Below, piece by piece: positions 49,159 to 58,265 of a DNA stretch of 60,957 nt. Origin of the DNA: an uncultured Lachnospiraceae bacterium (GTDB lineage Bacteria; Bacillota; Clostridia; Lachnospirales; Lachnospiraceae); assembly GCA_910584585.1 (NCBI GenBank), contig CAJUBP010000026.1:1-60957 (forward strand). The letters run 5' to 3'. A program made the translations under genes and the position numbers. The notes beneath the pieces are model-generated. The model worked only from the letters and a program-made list of their open reading frames with translations, had not been told where the DNA came from and did not search any database. Within the stretch, counting starts at the first letter, position 1; every line of letters begins with the position of its first letter.

Positions 49159-50010
49159 TCATGCCTTGCTGAATTTCTGCATGTAAATCTGGAGAGAATT
49201 AATCAGCAGCATCAATAAAAAAGAGATTAAGAGAAGCACCAGCGCAATGGCTGTGGCGTCGGAATATTTATACTGCTCTAATTTTGTCATAATTAAAAGA
49301 GGGGCAATCTGTGTCTTAAAGGGAATGTTTCCGGCAATAAATACTACGCTGCCGTATTCGCCTATCCCTCTGGCAAAGGCAAGGCCGAATCCGGCCAGAA
49401 GCGCGGGAAACAGCTCTGGAAGGATCACCTTAAAAAAGGTGCGGGTTCGGCTTGCCCCCAGCATCATGGCCGCTTCTTCATATTGCCGGTCCAGTTTTTC
49501 CAATACCGGCTGTACCGACCGCACCACAAAGGGGATGCCCACAAACACCATGGCAATGGTAATGCCGATGCGGGTATACGCAATGGGTATTCCTATCTTG
49601 TCAAAGGCCGCGCCGATCCATCCCTGGTCGGAATAGAGGAAAGTAAGGGAAATGCCTGCAACCGCTGTGGGCAGCGCAAAAGGCAGTTCAATCATTCCGT
49701 CCATCAGCCGTTTTCCCGGAAATTCATAACGCACTAACGTCCAGGCCAAAATCAGGCCGAAGATTCCATTGATCAGAGCCGCCAAAAAGGCGCAGGAAAA
49801 ACTCACCAGATAACCGGACATCACCTGCCTGGAAGTGACGACTTCCGCAAATTCCTGAAAACTCATTTTGCTGGTGCTGATAAAAATAGACGCCAGCGGA
49901 ATCAGAATAAAGCAGCCAAGCATAGAAAGCGTTACTCCCATGGAAAGGCCGAATCCCGGAATTACCCGGACGCCTTTTTTATTTTTTACTTTTACAATCT
50001 GCTGTTCCAC
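49159..50010 (-). CDS. cysT: Sulfate ABC transporter permease CysT/CysU
   Basis: 283 aa with six helices. The EAA loop is QYEEAAMMLGASRTRTFFKV, and FALPTAVAGISLTFLY and FARGIGEYGSVVFIAGN are typical CysT blocks. It forms the channel with CysW. It starts 14 bases after the binding-protein stop. Confidence 0.94.
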   Translation of the reverse strand: MEQQIVKVKNKKGVRVIPGFGLSMGVTLSMLGCFILIPLASIFISTSKMSFQEFAEVVTSRQVMSGYLVSFSCAFLAALINGIFGLILAWTLVRYEFPGKRLMDGMIELPFALPTAVAGISLTFLYSDQGWIGAAFDKIGIPIAYTRIGITIAMVFVGIPFVVRSVQPVLEKLDRQYEEAAMMLGASRTRTFFKVILPELFPALLAGFGLAFARGIGEYGSVVFIAGNIPFKTQIAPLLIMTKLEQYKYSDATAIALVLLLISFLLMLLINSLQIYMQKFSKA

Positions 50011-50024
50011 GTCTGCAATTCTCC

Positions 50025-51107
50025 TTACTCCGCATAAATTTGATCAAACACAGCCCCATCCTGGAAATACGTCTCATAAGCTTTGTCCCAGCCTCCGAAG
50101 TCATCAATGGTAACCAGGTTCATGTCCAGATCAAACTTATCCGAAAACTCTTTCAGGATTTCTTCATTGGAAGGGCGGTAATGGTGCTTTCCCGCCAGCC
50201 TTTGGGCCTCATCGCTGTAAAGGTGCTCCAGATATGCCTGGGCCAATTCTTCTGTACCGTGATCCTTGGCGTTTTTATCCACTACCGCCACTGACGGCTG
50301 GGCCAGAATGCTGACGCTGGGCGTTACAATCTCATACTCATCCGGATGTGTTTCCAGAGACAGATACGCCTCATTTTCCCAGGCAATCAGCACATCTCCC
50401 TGCCCGTTTTCCACAAAGGTATTGGTGGCGCCTCTGGCGCCGGAATCAAGCACCAGCACATTTTTGTATAATTTCTTCAGAAATTCTTCTGTTTCCTGCT
50501 CATTTTTGCCGTTTTGCTGCTCATAAGCCCAGGCGGCCAGGAAATTCCAGCAAGCTCCGCCAGAGGTCTTGGGATTCGGCGTAATCACTTCCACGCCGTC
50601 TTTCACCAAGTCATCCCAGTCTTTGATATTTTTCTCATTGCCTTTGCGCACCAGGAATACAATGGTGGAAGTATAAGGGGAACTGTTCCCCTCAAATTCC
50701 TCCAGCCACCCTTCTTCAATCATTCCGGAATTCTCAATTGCCGTAATGTCATGGGCAAGGGCAAGGGTAACCACATCCGCCTCGTTTCCTTCAATCACAG
50801 AGCGGGCCTGGGAACCGGAGCCTCCGTGGGACTGGGTAACGGTCACATCGCCGCCGTTCTTTTCCCGCCAGTAATTGCAAAAAATCTCATTGTATTCCGC
50901 ATAAAATTCCCGGGTAGGATCATAGGAAACATTCAGAAGCTCCGTACCGTCCCCTTTCTTTTTTCCGGAATCCTCCCCGCATCCTGCCAGACAGGAAACC
51001 GCCAGAAGGCACAGCAATAATGCTGCCGCTTTCTTTCCATATTTTCCCAAAACAAGCCGGTTCTTTTGAAACATAGGCGCAAAGAAAGGCTGCTTTTTTT
51101 CTCTCAT
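50025..51107 (-). CDS. Sulfate-binding lipoprotein
   Basis: 360 aa. A basic start is followed by the lipobox LAVSCLAGC (cleavage before Cys at about 43). Sulfate-site motifs follow: VSYDPTREFY, SHGGSGSQARSVIEG and NPKTSGGACWNF. It delivers sulfate or thiosulfate to CysTWA from the outer face of the membrane. AGAGGTGGA lies upstream of the ATG. Confidence 0.94.
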   Translation of the reverse strand: MREKKQPFFAPMFQKNRLVLGKYGKKAAALLLCLLAVSCLAGCGEDSGKKKGDGTELLNVSYDPTREFYAEYNEIFCNYWREKNGGDVTVTQSHGGSGSQARSVIEGNEADVVTLALAHDITAIENSGMIEEGWLEEFEGNSSPYTSTIVFLVRKGNEKNIKDWDDLVKDGVEVITPNPKTSGGACWNFLAAWAYEQQNGKNEQETEEFLKKLYKNVLVLDSGARGATNTFVENGQGDVLIAWENEAYLSLETHPDEYEIVTPSVSILAQPSVAVVDKNAKDHGTEELAQAYLEHLYSDEAQRLAGKHHYRPSNEEILKEFSDKFDLDMNLVTIDDFGGWDKAYETYFQDGAVFDQIYAE

Positions 51108-51201
51108 AATTGTTCCACCTCTTAATTTTCTGTATTTTTACCGCCGGCATCCGGCAGACTCTTTTCCAGCATTTATGTATTACGGCATGTTCCGCAGAAC
51201 C

Positions 51202-53049
51202 TCAGACGCTTCCGGGTTCTTTGCCGAGATATTTTTCCAGGCCTTTCAACAGAATCTCCACACATTCCTCCAGGCTGTGCCGGCTGGTGTCCACCACAAT
51301 ATCCGGATGCTCCGGCTCCTCATATCTGCCGGATATCCCGGTAAAGTTGGCAATTTTGCCCATTCTCGCGTCCTGATACAGCCCTTTTACGTCCCGCCGC
51401 TCGCATTCTTCCAACGGAGTGCTCACATACACTTCCACAAAACTGTCCCCGATAATCTCTTTCGCGTTCCGGCGCTCTGACCGGTAAGGCGAAATAAAGG
51501 AGGTCAGCACAATCAATCCCGCGTCGTTCATCAGCTTGCTGACTTCCGCAATCCTGCGGATATTCTCAATTCTGTCCTGTTCTGTAAATCCCAGATTCTT
51601 ATTGAGGCCCATGCGGACATTATCCCCATCTAACAGCATGGTATGCTTGCCCATGGCAAACAGACGCTTCTCTAAGGCATTGGCCAGGGTGGATTTGCCT
51701 GCGCCGGACAGCCCGGTCATCCAAATGGTAATGGCTTCCTGGCCCAACCTTCCTTCCCGCATTTCCCTGGTAATGTCCATATCATGCCAGGTTAGGTTCT
51801 CGCCTCGTTCCAGAGCGTAAATAATAGTTCCGCAGGCGGAAGTCATATTGGTAATCCGATCAATCAGGATCAGCGACCCCAGCTCCCGGTTGTTCTCAAA
51901 ACGATCAAATACGATATTGCTGCCTGTGGATATTTCGCAGAAGGCAATTTCATTTTTATAGATGGCGTCCGTATAGACTTCGGCTCCGGTGTTCACATCA
52001 ATCTTATATTTGATCTTCATCACCGTAGCGGAGATCAGCTGAGTTCCCGTTTTCAGCCAGAAATTCCGCCCCGCAATCAGGCTGTTGTCGTCCATCCACA
52101 GAATAGAAGCCGCAAACATATTTCCCACAGACAGCTTATAATCCTTTTCCAGCACACAGCCTCTGGAAACGTCGATTTCCGTATCCAGCTGAATGGTGAC
52201 TGCCTGTCCGTAACCGCTTCTCTCCACCGGCTGATCTCCCTGAAGGATTCCGGTGACTTTGGCCTTCTCCCGGCTGGGCATCACCGTGATCTCTTCCCCA
52301 ACGGCAATTTCCCCAGAGGAAATCTGTCCCTGGAAGCCCCGGAAATTATGATTGGGACGGCATACCCGCTGCACCGGCATGGAAAATCCCCGGCGGCCTT
52401 CTCTTTCTCCCACTTCCACTTCTTCCAGATAATGAAACAGCGTATCTTCATTGTACCACATCATTTTTTCAGATTTCCGAGTGATGTTATCCCCTTCTGT
52501 GGCCGATACCGGAATAATCCGCAAGGTTCCGTAGTCAAATTCCGCCATCAGCACTTTAATTTCTTTTTCAATCTTTTTAAACCGCTTCCTGTCATAATTC
52601 ACCAGATCCATTTTGTTCACCGCAAACACAAAATGGCGGATTCCCATCAGAGAACAGATTCTGGCATGACGTCTGGTCTGCTGCAGCACGCCCTGGCTGG
52701 CGTCCGTTAAAATCACTGCCAGGGAGGCAAAAGAAGCCCCCACTGCCATATTTCTGGTATATTCCTCATGGCCGGGCGTATCCGCCACAATAAAGCTTCT
52801 GCGCTCTGTGCTGAAATAGCGGTAGGCCACGTCAATGGTGATTCCCTGTTCCCTCTCTGCCATCAGCCCGTCCAGCAGCAGAGAATAATCAATCTTTCCC
52901 TCTCTGGAACCCACCCGGGAATCCAGTTCCAGCGCCCGTTTCTGATCTGCGAAAATCAGCTTGGCGTCATAGAGCATATGTCCGATTAAGGTGGATTTCC
53001 CATCATCCACGCTTCCGCAGGTAATAAATTTCAATAATTCATTCTTCAT
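51202..53049 (-). CDS. cysNC: Bifunctional ATP sulfurylase large subunit / APS kinase (CysN-CysC fusion)
   Basis: 615 aa from MKNELLKFITCGSVDDGKST. The N-terminal GTPase part has GSVDDGKST, DTPGHEEYTRN and NKMDLVN, then two EF-Tu-like beta domains. The C-terminal kinase (from about residue 430) has a second P-loop GLSGAGKST, LDGDNVRMGLNKNLGF and SPYRSERRNAKE. With CysD it makes APS and phosphorylates it to PAPS. The start is one base past the cysD stop. The fusion commits the operon to PAPS. Confidence 0.95.
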   Translation of the reverse strand: MKNELLKFITCGSVDDGKSTLIGHMLYDAKLIFADQKRALELDSRVGSREGKIDYSLLLDGLMAEREQGITIDVAYRYFSTERRSFIVADTPGHEEYTRNMAVGASFASLAVILTDASQGVLQQTRRHARICSLMGIRHFVFAVNKMDLVNYDRKRFKKIEKEIKVLMAEFDYGTLRIIPVSATEGDNITRKSEKMMWYNEDTLFHYLEEVEVGEREGRRGFSMPVQRVCRPNHNFRGFQGQISSGEIAVGEEITVMPSREKAKVTGILQGDQPVERSGYGQAVTIQLDTEIDVSRGCVLEKDYKLSVGNMFAASILWMDDNSLIAGRNFWLKTGTQLISATVMKIKYKIDVNTGAEVYTDAIYKNEIAFCEISTGSNIVFDRFENNRELGSLILIDRITNMTSACGTIIYALERGENLTWHDMDITREMREGRLGQEAITIWMTGLSGAGKSTLANALEKRLFAMGKHTMLLDGDNVRMGLNKNLGFTEQDRIENIRRIAEVSKLMNDAGLIVLTSFISPYRSERRNAKEIIGDSFVEVYVSTPLEECERRDVKGLYQDARMGKIANFTGISGRYEEPEHPDIVVDTSRHSLEECVEILLKGLEKYLGKEPGSV

Positions 53050-53050
53050 A

Positions 53051-53944
53051 CTAAAAATATCCCTCTCGCTTCCTTTTCTCCATGCTGGCCGCGCCGCCGT
53101 CTGAATCAATAATCCGGCTAGTCCGCTCTGATTCCACAGAAGACAAGGTTTCTTCTATAATCTCGTCCAAAGTTGACGCTTCCGACTCCATAGCCCCGGT
53201 CAGAGGATAGCAGCCCAGGGTCCGAAACCGCACCGTCCTGGTCTCGATCCTCTCTCCTTCTCTTAACTTCAGTCTGTCGTCATCCGCCATAATCATCTGG
53301 CCGTCCCGTATCACCACAGGCCTTGGCTTCGCGAAATACAGGGACACAATGGGAATGTTTTCCCGCTTGATATACTGCCAGATATCTTTTTCCGTCCAGT
53401 TAGACAGCGGAAACACCCGAATGCTCTCTCCCTGTTTGATTCTGGTGTTAAACAGCTTCCACATTTCCGGCCTCTGGTTCTTGGGATCCCAGGCATGGCT
53501 CGCGTTCCGAAAAGAAAAAATCCGCTCCTTGGCCCTGGACTTCTCCTCATCTCTTCTCCCGCCGCCGAAAGCCGCTGTGAATCCGTACTTGTCCAATGCC
53601 TGCTTCAAAGCCTGGGTCTTCATAATGTCCGTGTAGGCGGAACCGTGATCGAAAGGATTAATGCCCTGCCTGATTCCGTCTTCATTGATGTATTCCAGCA
53701 TCTCGATTCCCAGTTCCCTGGCTGTGGCGTCCCGGAATTCTATCATTTCTTTAAATTTCCATGTGGTGTTGACATGCAGAAACGGAAAGGGCGGCTTTTC
53801 CGGGTAAAAAGCTTTCATGGCCAGACGCAGCATAACGGAAGAATCTTTCCCGATGGAATATAGCATCACCGGTTTCTCACATTCTGCTGCCACTTCCCGC
53901 ATAATGTATATGGCCTCTGCTTCCAGTTCGTCTAAATGGCTCAT
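53051..53944 (-). CDS. cysD: Sulfate adenylyltransferase small subunit
   Basis: 297 aa from MSHLDELEAEAIYIMREVA (ATG 53944, AAAGGAG upstream); the frame runs further upstream through the leader. The PP-loop is LYSIGKDSSVML, followed by AFGGGRRDEEKSRAKERIFS and FPLSNWTEKDIWQYI. It makes APS from ATP and sulfate, driven by CysN GTP hydrolysis. First gene of the sulfation operon. Confidence 0.97.
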   Translation of the reverse strand: MSHLDELEAEAIYIMREVAAECEKPVMLYSIGKDSSVMLRLAMKAFYPEKPPFPFLHVNTTWKFKEMIEFRDATARELGIEMLEYINEDGIRQGINPFDHGSAYTDIMKTQALKQALDKYGFTAAFGGGRRDEEKSRAKERIFSFRNASHAWDPKNQRPEMWKLFNTRIKQGESIRVFPLSNWTEKDIWQYIKRENIPIVSLYFAKPRPVVIRDGQMIMADDDRLKLREGERIETRTVRFRTLGCYPLTGAMESEASTLDEIIEETLSSVESERTSRIIDSDGGAASMEKRKREGYF

Positions 53945-54028
53945 TTTCTTCTCCTTTTGTTGCATATTATCAGATAAAATAAATAACTTCCAAATTATCA
54001 TACTCAGTGTAAAAATAAATTGTGATAG

Positions 54029-54050
54029 AAATTTGATTATACTCAAATTT
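54029..54050 (-). promoter_or_regulatory. Operator-like palindrome over the cysD -10
   Basis: Perfect 8-bp inverted repeat AAATTTGA-N6-TCAAATTT with TATAAT inside it (54036-54041, minus strand). No good -35 lies upstream, which suggests control by a bound regulator. The rest of the leader to 53944 is AT-rich; I see no T-box or SAM riboswitch. Confidence 0.5.
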
Positions 54051-54053
54051 TGC

Positions 54054-54093
54054 CGAAAAAGGAGCATTGCTCCGTTAACCCTTGCAATGCTCC
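54054..54093 (-). terminator. Terminator between nadC and the cysD promoter
   Basis: Stem GGAGCATTGC / GCAATGCTCC followed by TTTTT on the minus strand. It separates the nad genes from the sulfation operon. Confidence 0.85.
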
Positions 54094-54149
54094 AAATTAT
54101 AGCAATATGAGAAAAAACAGACAGAGCTGCCGGAAAATGATAATTTTCC

Positions 54150-54192
54150 ACAATATATAGCATGAATCCTTGTGTTTCATGCTATATATTGT
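54150..54192. repeat. Perfect 17-bp inverted repeat after nadC
   Basis: ACAATATATAGCATGAA and its exact complement flank nine bases. No T-run follows on either strand. It is AT-rich and may be a protein site, or a hairpin helping termination after nadC. Confidence 0.8.
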
Positions 54193-54236
54193 CTGCAAAT
54201 TTCATTTTCTGACAGCCCTTCCAGACAAATTTTATT

Positions 54237-55091
54237 TCAGACTGCATGAAGATTTTTCAGGGATATGTCCATAATAGGCGCGGAATGAGTCAGCGCGCCG
54301 CTGGAAATATAATCAACGCCAAGGGAAATGTAATGTTCAATATTTTCTTTGGTCACATTGCCGGAACACTCGATCTCTGCTGCTCCATCAATCACATCAA
54401 TGGCTTTCTGCATTTCTTCCACCGTCATGTTATCCAACATAATAATATCCGCTCCCGCTTCCAGGGCTTCTTTTACCATTTCCACAGTCTCACACTCAAT
54501 CTCAATTTTGCGGACAAAGGGCGCGTATTCCTTCGCCATCAAAACAGCTTCTTTTACTCCGCCTGCCGCGCCGATATGGTTGTCCTTTAGGAGAACTCCG
54601 TCAGAAAGATTGTATCGGTGATTGTATCCGCCCCCGACTTTTACAGAATATTTTTCAAAAATACGCATATTTGGGGTGGTTTTCCTGGTATCTAACAATT
54701 TCACCCTGCTGCCCTCTAACAGGGACGCAATGGAATTGGTGTACGTGGCAATTCCGCTCATGCGCTGCAGAAAATTCAGCGCCGTCCGCTCTCCGGACAA
54801 AATTGCGCGGATATCCCCCGTAACCGTCCCGATTAAATCTCCCTTTTTCACCTGATCTCCGTCGGAATAATGAAATTCCACAGAAACGGTTTCATCCAGC
54901 AGCTCAAAGACCCGCTGAAATACAGACAGACCTGCCAGCACGCCGTCCTGCTTGCAGATCAGCTGCGCTTCACCCTTCTGCGCTTTCGGCATCACTGCGT
55001 TGGTAGTGACATCCTCGCTGGAAATGTCCTCCCGCAAAGCCTGCAGAATCAGCTCATCCGCATTTAATGTCATGGTTATGCTGTTGTTCAT
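54237..55091 (-). CDS. nadC: Nicotinate-nucleotide pyrophosphorylase (carboxylating)
   Basis: 284 aa. It has FLQRMSGIATYT, LLDTRKTTPNMR, KVGGGYNHRYNLSDGVLLKDNH and VDYISSGALTHS, all NadC marks. It turns quinolinate and PRPP into NaMN. It overlaps the nadB end by 38 bases. Confidence 0.97.
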   Translation of the reverse strand: MNNSITMTLNADELILQALREDISSEDVTTNAVMPKAQKGEAQLICKQDGVLAGLSVFQRVFELLDETVSVEFHYSDGDQVKKGDLIGTVTGDIRAILSGERTALNFLQRMSGIATYTNSIASLLEGSRVKLLDTRKTTPNMRIFEKYSVKVGGGYNHRYNLSDGVLLKDNHIGAAGGVKEAVLMAKEYAPFVRKIEIECETVEMVKEALEAGADIIMLDNMTVEEMQKAIDVIDGAAEIECSGNVTKENIEHYISLGVDYISSGALTHSAPIMDISLKNLHAV

Positions 55092-56445
55092 ATTCTTCTT
55101 TCATCCTTTCTATTTCCTGCCGCACCAGGGTGTGGTTTTCCTGACGCAGCTGATCAATATCCTCATATTGTTCCGGGGAAAACAATTCCTCAATATTTCC
55201 GGCTGTTCTTTCCTGCCGTCCAATCTTATGTCCTGCAGTGTCCCCTTCTTCCTTTTCCCGCTGCCTTGCGTCATCACAGGCCTTGGCCTCTCCGGAAATA
55301 TCCATTGCCGCCCGTCTTGCGAACACCAGGCTTTCCAAAAGGGAATTGCTGGCCAGACGGTTTGCTCCGTGCACGCCGTTGCAGCTTGTCTCTCCCACTG
55401 CGTAAAGGCATTCCATAGAAGTTCTGCCGTCCAGATCTGACTGAATGCCTCCCATAAAATAATGCTGCCCCGGCACCACCGGAATGCATTCCTTTGTCAC
55501 GTCATAGCCTTCCTCCAGGCACCGCTTTAAAATATTCGGAAAATGGCTTAAAATATCCTCCTTAGCTATGTATTCCATGGAAAGCCAGACATACGGCTTC
55601 CCGTCTGCTTCCATCTGCTCTTCAATGGCCCGGGTTACCACATCCCTTGGCAGCAGCTCGTCCACAAACCGCTCCCCTGCGTCATTGTACAGCACAGCGC
55701 CCTCTCCCCGGACAGATTCTGAAATCAGAAATCTCCGTCCCGGCTTCTCTGAATACAGCGTCGTCGGATGTATCTGGACAAAATTCACATCTTGAAGCTT
55801 AATCTTATGCCGCAGCGCAACCGCAAGCCCGTCTCCGGTCAGATGGGCAAAATTGGTAGAATGCTGATACAATCCGCCGATTCCCCCGCAGGCAAATACT
55901 GTATGCCCGGCCCAAAGCGGCCGGACGGTTCCCTGGCTGTCCGCCGTCACCACCCCGTAACAGACGTTATCCTTACAGAGAATATCGATCATTTCCGTAT
56001 GTTCATATATGGCGATATTCTTACGCTCCCTTGCCTGCGCCAACAGCTTTCCTGTAATCTCTTTGCCGGTCACATCCTCATGGAACAGAATTCTCGGCCT
56101 GGAATGGCCTCCTTCCCTGGTATACGCCAGTTCTCCGCCCCGGCGTTCAAATTCCACGCCGTATCCCAGCAGCAACTCAATGATTTCCCTGGAGCTTCGG
56201 ATCATCATTTCCACGGATTTCTCATTGTTTCTGTAATGCCCGGCCTTCATAGTGTCTTCAAAGTACGCGTCATAATCGTCTTCCGACCGCAGGACACAGA
56301 TTCCTCCCTGTGCCAGAAAAGAGTCGCTGTTTCTGGCCTCATCCTTGGTGATAACGGTTATGTTCTTATGTTCCGGCAGCTGCAGCGCGCAGAACAGCCC
56401 GGCGGCTCCCGTGCCTACAATTACAACATCTGTTTCTTTTTCCAT
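55054..56445 (-). CDS. nadB: L-aspartate oxidase
   Basis: 463 aa from MEKETDVVIVGTGAAGLF (AGGTGGGG just upstream; 56472 is an alternative). It has an FAD dinucleotide motif, SFLAQGGICV, HPTTLY and ETSCNGVHGANRLASNSLLE. It makes iminoaspartate for quinolinate synthesis. nadA, the usual first gene, is not in the window. Confidence 0.95.
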   Translation of the reverse strand: MEKETDVVIVGTGAAGLFCALQLPEHKNITVITKDEARNSDSFLAQGGICVLRSEDDYDAYFEDTMKAGHYRNNEKSVEMMIRSSREIIELLLGYGVEFERRGGELAYTREGGHSRPRILFHEDVTGKEITGKLLAQARERKNIAIYEHTEMIDILCKDNVCYGVVTADSQGTVRPLWAGHTVFACGGIGGLYQHSTNFAHLTGDGLAVALRHKIKLQDVNFVQIHPTTLYSEKPGRRFLISESVRGEGAVLYNDAGERFVDELLPRDVVTRAIEEQMEADGKPYVWLSMEYIAKEDILSHFPNILKRCLEEGYDVTKECIPVVPGQHYFMGGIQSDLDGRTSMECLYAVGETSCNGVHGANRLASNSLLESLVFARRAAMDISGEAKACDDARQREKEEGDTAGHKIGRQERTAGNIEELFSPEQYEDIDQLRQENHTLVRQEIERMKEEYEQQHNHDIKCG

Positions 56446-56584
56446 GTCCCCACCTGTCAATATCTTTTTCACTATAATATGGCATAGCTGCCGCTACGCT
56501 GTAAAGATTTTAGCATATCTTGCGGAAAATTTCCAGTGTTATATTGTTTTGGCGGCTATCCCATGCCTTCTTTTCCCTTTTTCT

Positions 56585-58195
56585 TTAAAGTACTTCTACT
56601 TTGCAGGAATGCTTTTTCGTCTTTTTGCTGTAACTAATTCCTACGGCTAAAACCCGCCCTGTGTATGTTTGTTTTTCCCCCAGCTTTCCTTTGAATCTGA
56701 GTGCATAATCCTTGTTCTTAATCTGTCTGACTGCCTCATCCGGCGTACTGTCAATTTTCAATTCAATCATTAAAGCGTCTGCGGTTTTACGCAGTGGGTA
56801 AAAAATAAAATCCACATATCCCCTGCCGGCTTTATCCTCACGCTTCACCCGGTATTTGTCTCTGGCAGCCAGATAGACCAGATTTACCACTGCCGACAAT
56901 TCAATCTCACTATTGTAAGAAAAAATAGGCGATTCTGTGTTGTGGGCAAACTCTAAGATTTCTTCCATGGTATCCGTATCCCCGCAAAGAGTGGCTGCCA
57001 GCATTCTTTTCGATTCATTTGCCAAGCGGTATACATACCCCATAGATTCTTTGTTCATAAGCAGCTCCTGAAACTTGTCCATCAGTTCCTTATTTGGGAT
57101 AAAGACTTCTCCGTCCGCATAGGTGAGCAGGCCATAGGTAACCATAGCCGAATATATCTCATCCTTTGTATTGAGTTCCATGGAAACAGCGGCATAATTT
57201 TGGATTTCCGCCTCCACACCGTCCCCGGCAGCCATAAGAACCAAATCATCCCGGATATCCTCAATATTATTTTTCACATAATAAAATATTTCATCATACG
57301 GCCCTGAACTGGTCCAATAATTAGCCAACTGATTATTCGTCAGCGCACACACAACGGAACGGGGATTATACAATCTCTCTCCAGACACCGTATGGTAACC
57401 GTCATACCATATCCGCAGGTCTTCCCGTGTAATCTTTGGATTTTTCGTGGTTCCCAGATAAATATCAAAAAGACGGTCCACTTCTCCTTCTGTAAAGCCA
57501 AAATAATTACTGAACCGCTCCATCACAGCCATGTCATATTCCACGAACATATTCAGCTCTGATCCGCTGGAATATTTTGCAATTGGAAGCACCCCTGTCA
57601 TATAGGTAAGTCTGGCATAAACCTGGTCTTTCAAAAGATTTTTAAGAAAAACCAGATACTCCTGCTGCTCCTTTCTTGAGACGAAAGGCATATGAAAAAC
57701 CGCGTCCCATTCGTCAATCACAAAGACAAACGTCTCTTTCGTTTTTTCAAATACCGCTAAAAGATTATCCCAAACAGCGCCCGAAACATGAATTCCTATC
57801 TCTGGGTAAGCATCCAAAAGATCCTGATTGATGCCGTCCTGTATGCGGCTGATATATTGCCCATAACTACTGCAGTCTCTTGGCGCTCTGCTGAAATCAA
57901 TAAAAATCACGTTATGCTGATTGAGACGCGCTCTGTAGTTTTCATTTTCCCCAATTGCAAGATTATGGAATATGCTGCCGCTGTCTGAAGCCTTTCCGAA
58001 AAATGCACCAACCATATTTGCCATCACGCTTTTCCCAAAACGGCGGGGTCTTGTAATGCACAACGATTTCTGCCCATCTATCTCAACCGCATTGAAAACA
58101 TCTTCCAGCAGCGATGTTTTATCCACAAAAAACCGCGTCCCGGCAATCTGTTTCCATGCTTCGAAAGGAACCATACTGTTCAAATACCTTCCCAA
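56585..58195 (-). CDS. AAA-ATPase-like / PD-(D/E)XK nuclease family protein
   Basis: 536 aa from a TTG at 58195 (AGGAGG nine bases upstream), giving the family start MGRYLN...FFVDKTSLL. The ATPase domain has ITRPRRFGKSVMANM (P-loop-like) and FVFVIDEWDAVF. The C-terminal nuclease-like domain has RGYVDFIFYPL and ALMIELKID, the D...ExK pattern. The family is abundant in gut anaerobes and of unknown function, perhaps a defence or mobile-element nuclease. It is often present in multiple copies per genome. Confidence 0.88.
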   Translation of the reverse strand: MGRYLNSMVPFEAWKQIAGTRFFVDKTSLLEDVFNAVEIDGQKSLCITRPRRFGKSVMANMVGAFFGKASDSGSIFHNLAIGENENYRARLNQHNVIFIDFSRAPRDCSSYGQYISRIQDGINQDLLDAYPEIGIHVSGAVWDNLLAVFEKTKETFVFVIDEWDAVFHMPFVSRKEQQEYLVFLKNLLKDQVYARLTYMTGVLPIAKYSSGSELNMFVEYDMAVMERFSNYFGFTEGEVDRLFDIYLGTTKNPKITREDLRIWYDGYHTVSGERLYNPRSVVCALTNNQLANYWTSSGPYDEIFYYVKNNIEDIRDDLVLMAAGDGVEAEIQNYAAVSMELNTKDEIYSAMVTYGLLTYADGEVFIPNKELMDKFQELLMNKESMGYVYRLANESKRMLAATLCGDTDTMEEILEFAHNTESPIFSYNSEIELSAVVNLVYLAARDKYRVKREDKAGRGYVDFIFYPLRKTADALMIELKIDSTPDEAVRQIKNKDYALRFKGKLGEKQTYTGRVLAVGISYSKKTKKHSCKVEVL

Positions 58196-58265
58196 ATCCA
58201 CATCCCTCCTTTTTCCATGAAATGCCCCTCCCTTCGCTCCGGCGGCAAATGACCAAAAGGCATTC

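Noticed and set aside
49001..49159. CRISPR-like array in the cys operon
   Set aside because: 64-bp tandem units with no unique spacers and no cas genes.
53945..54236. SAM riboswitch or T-box upstream of cysD
   Set aside because: The region is short and AT-rich, with only simple hairpins and none of the conserved boxes.
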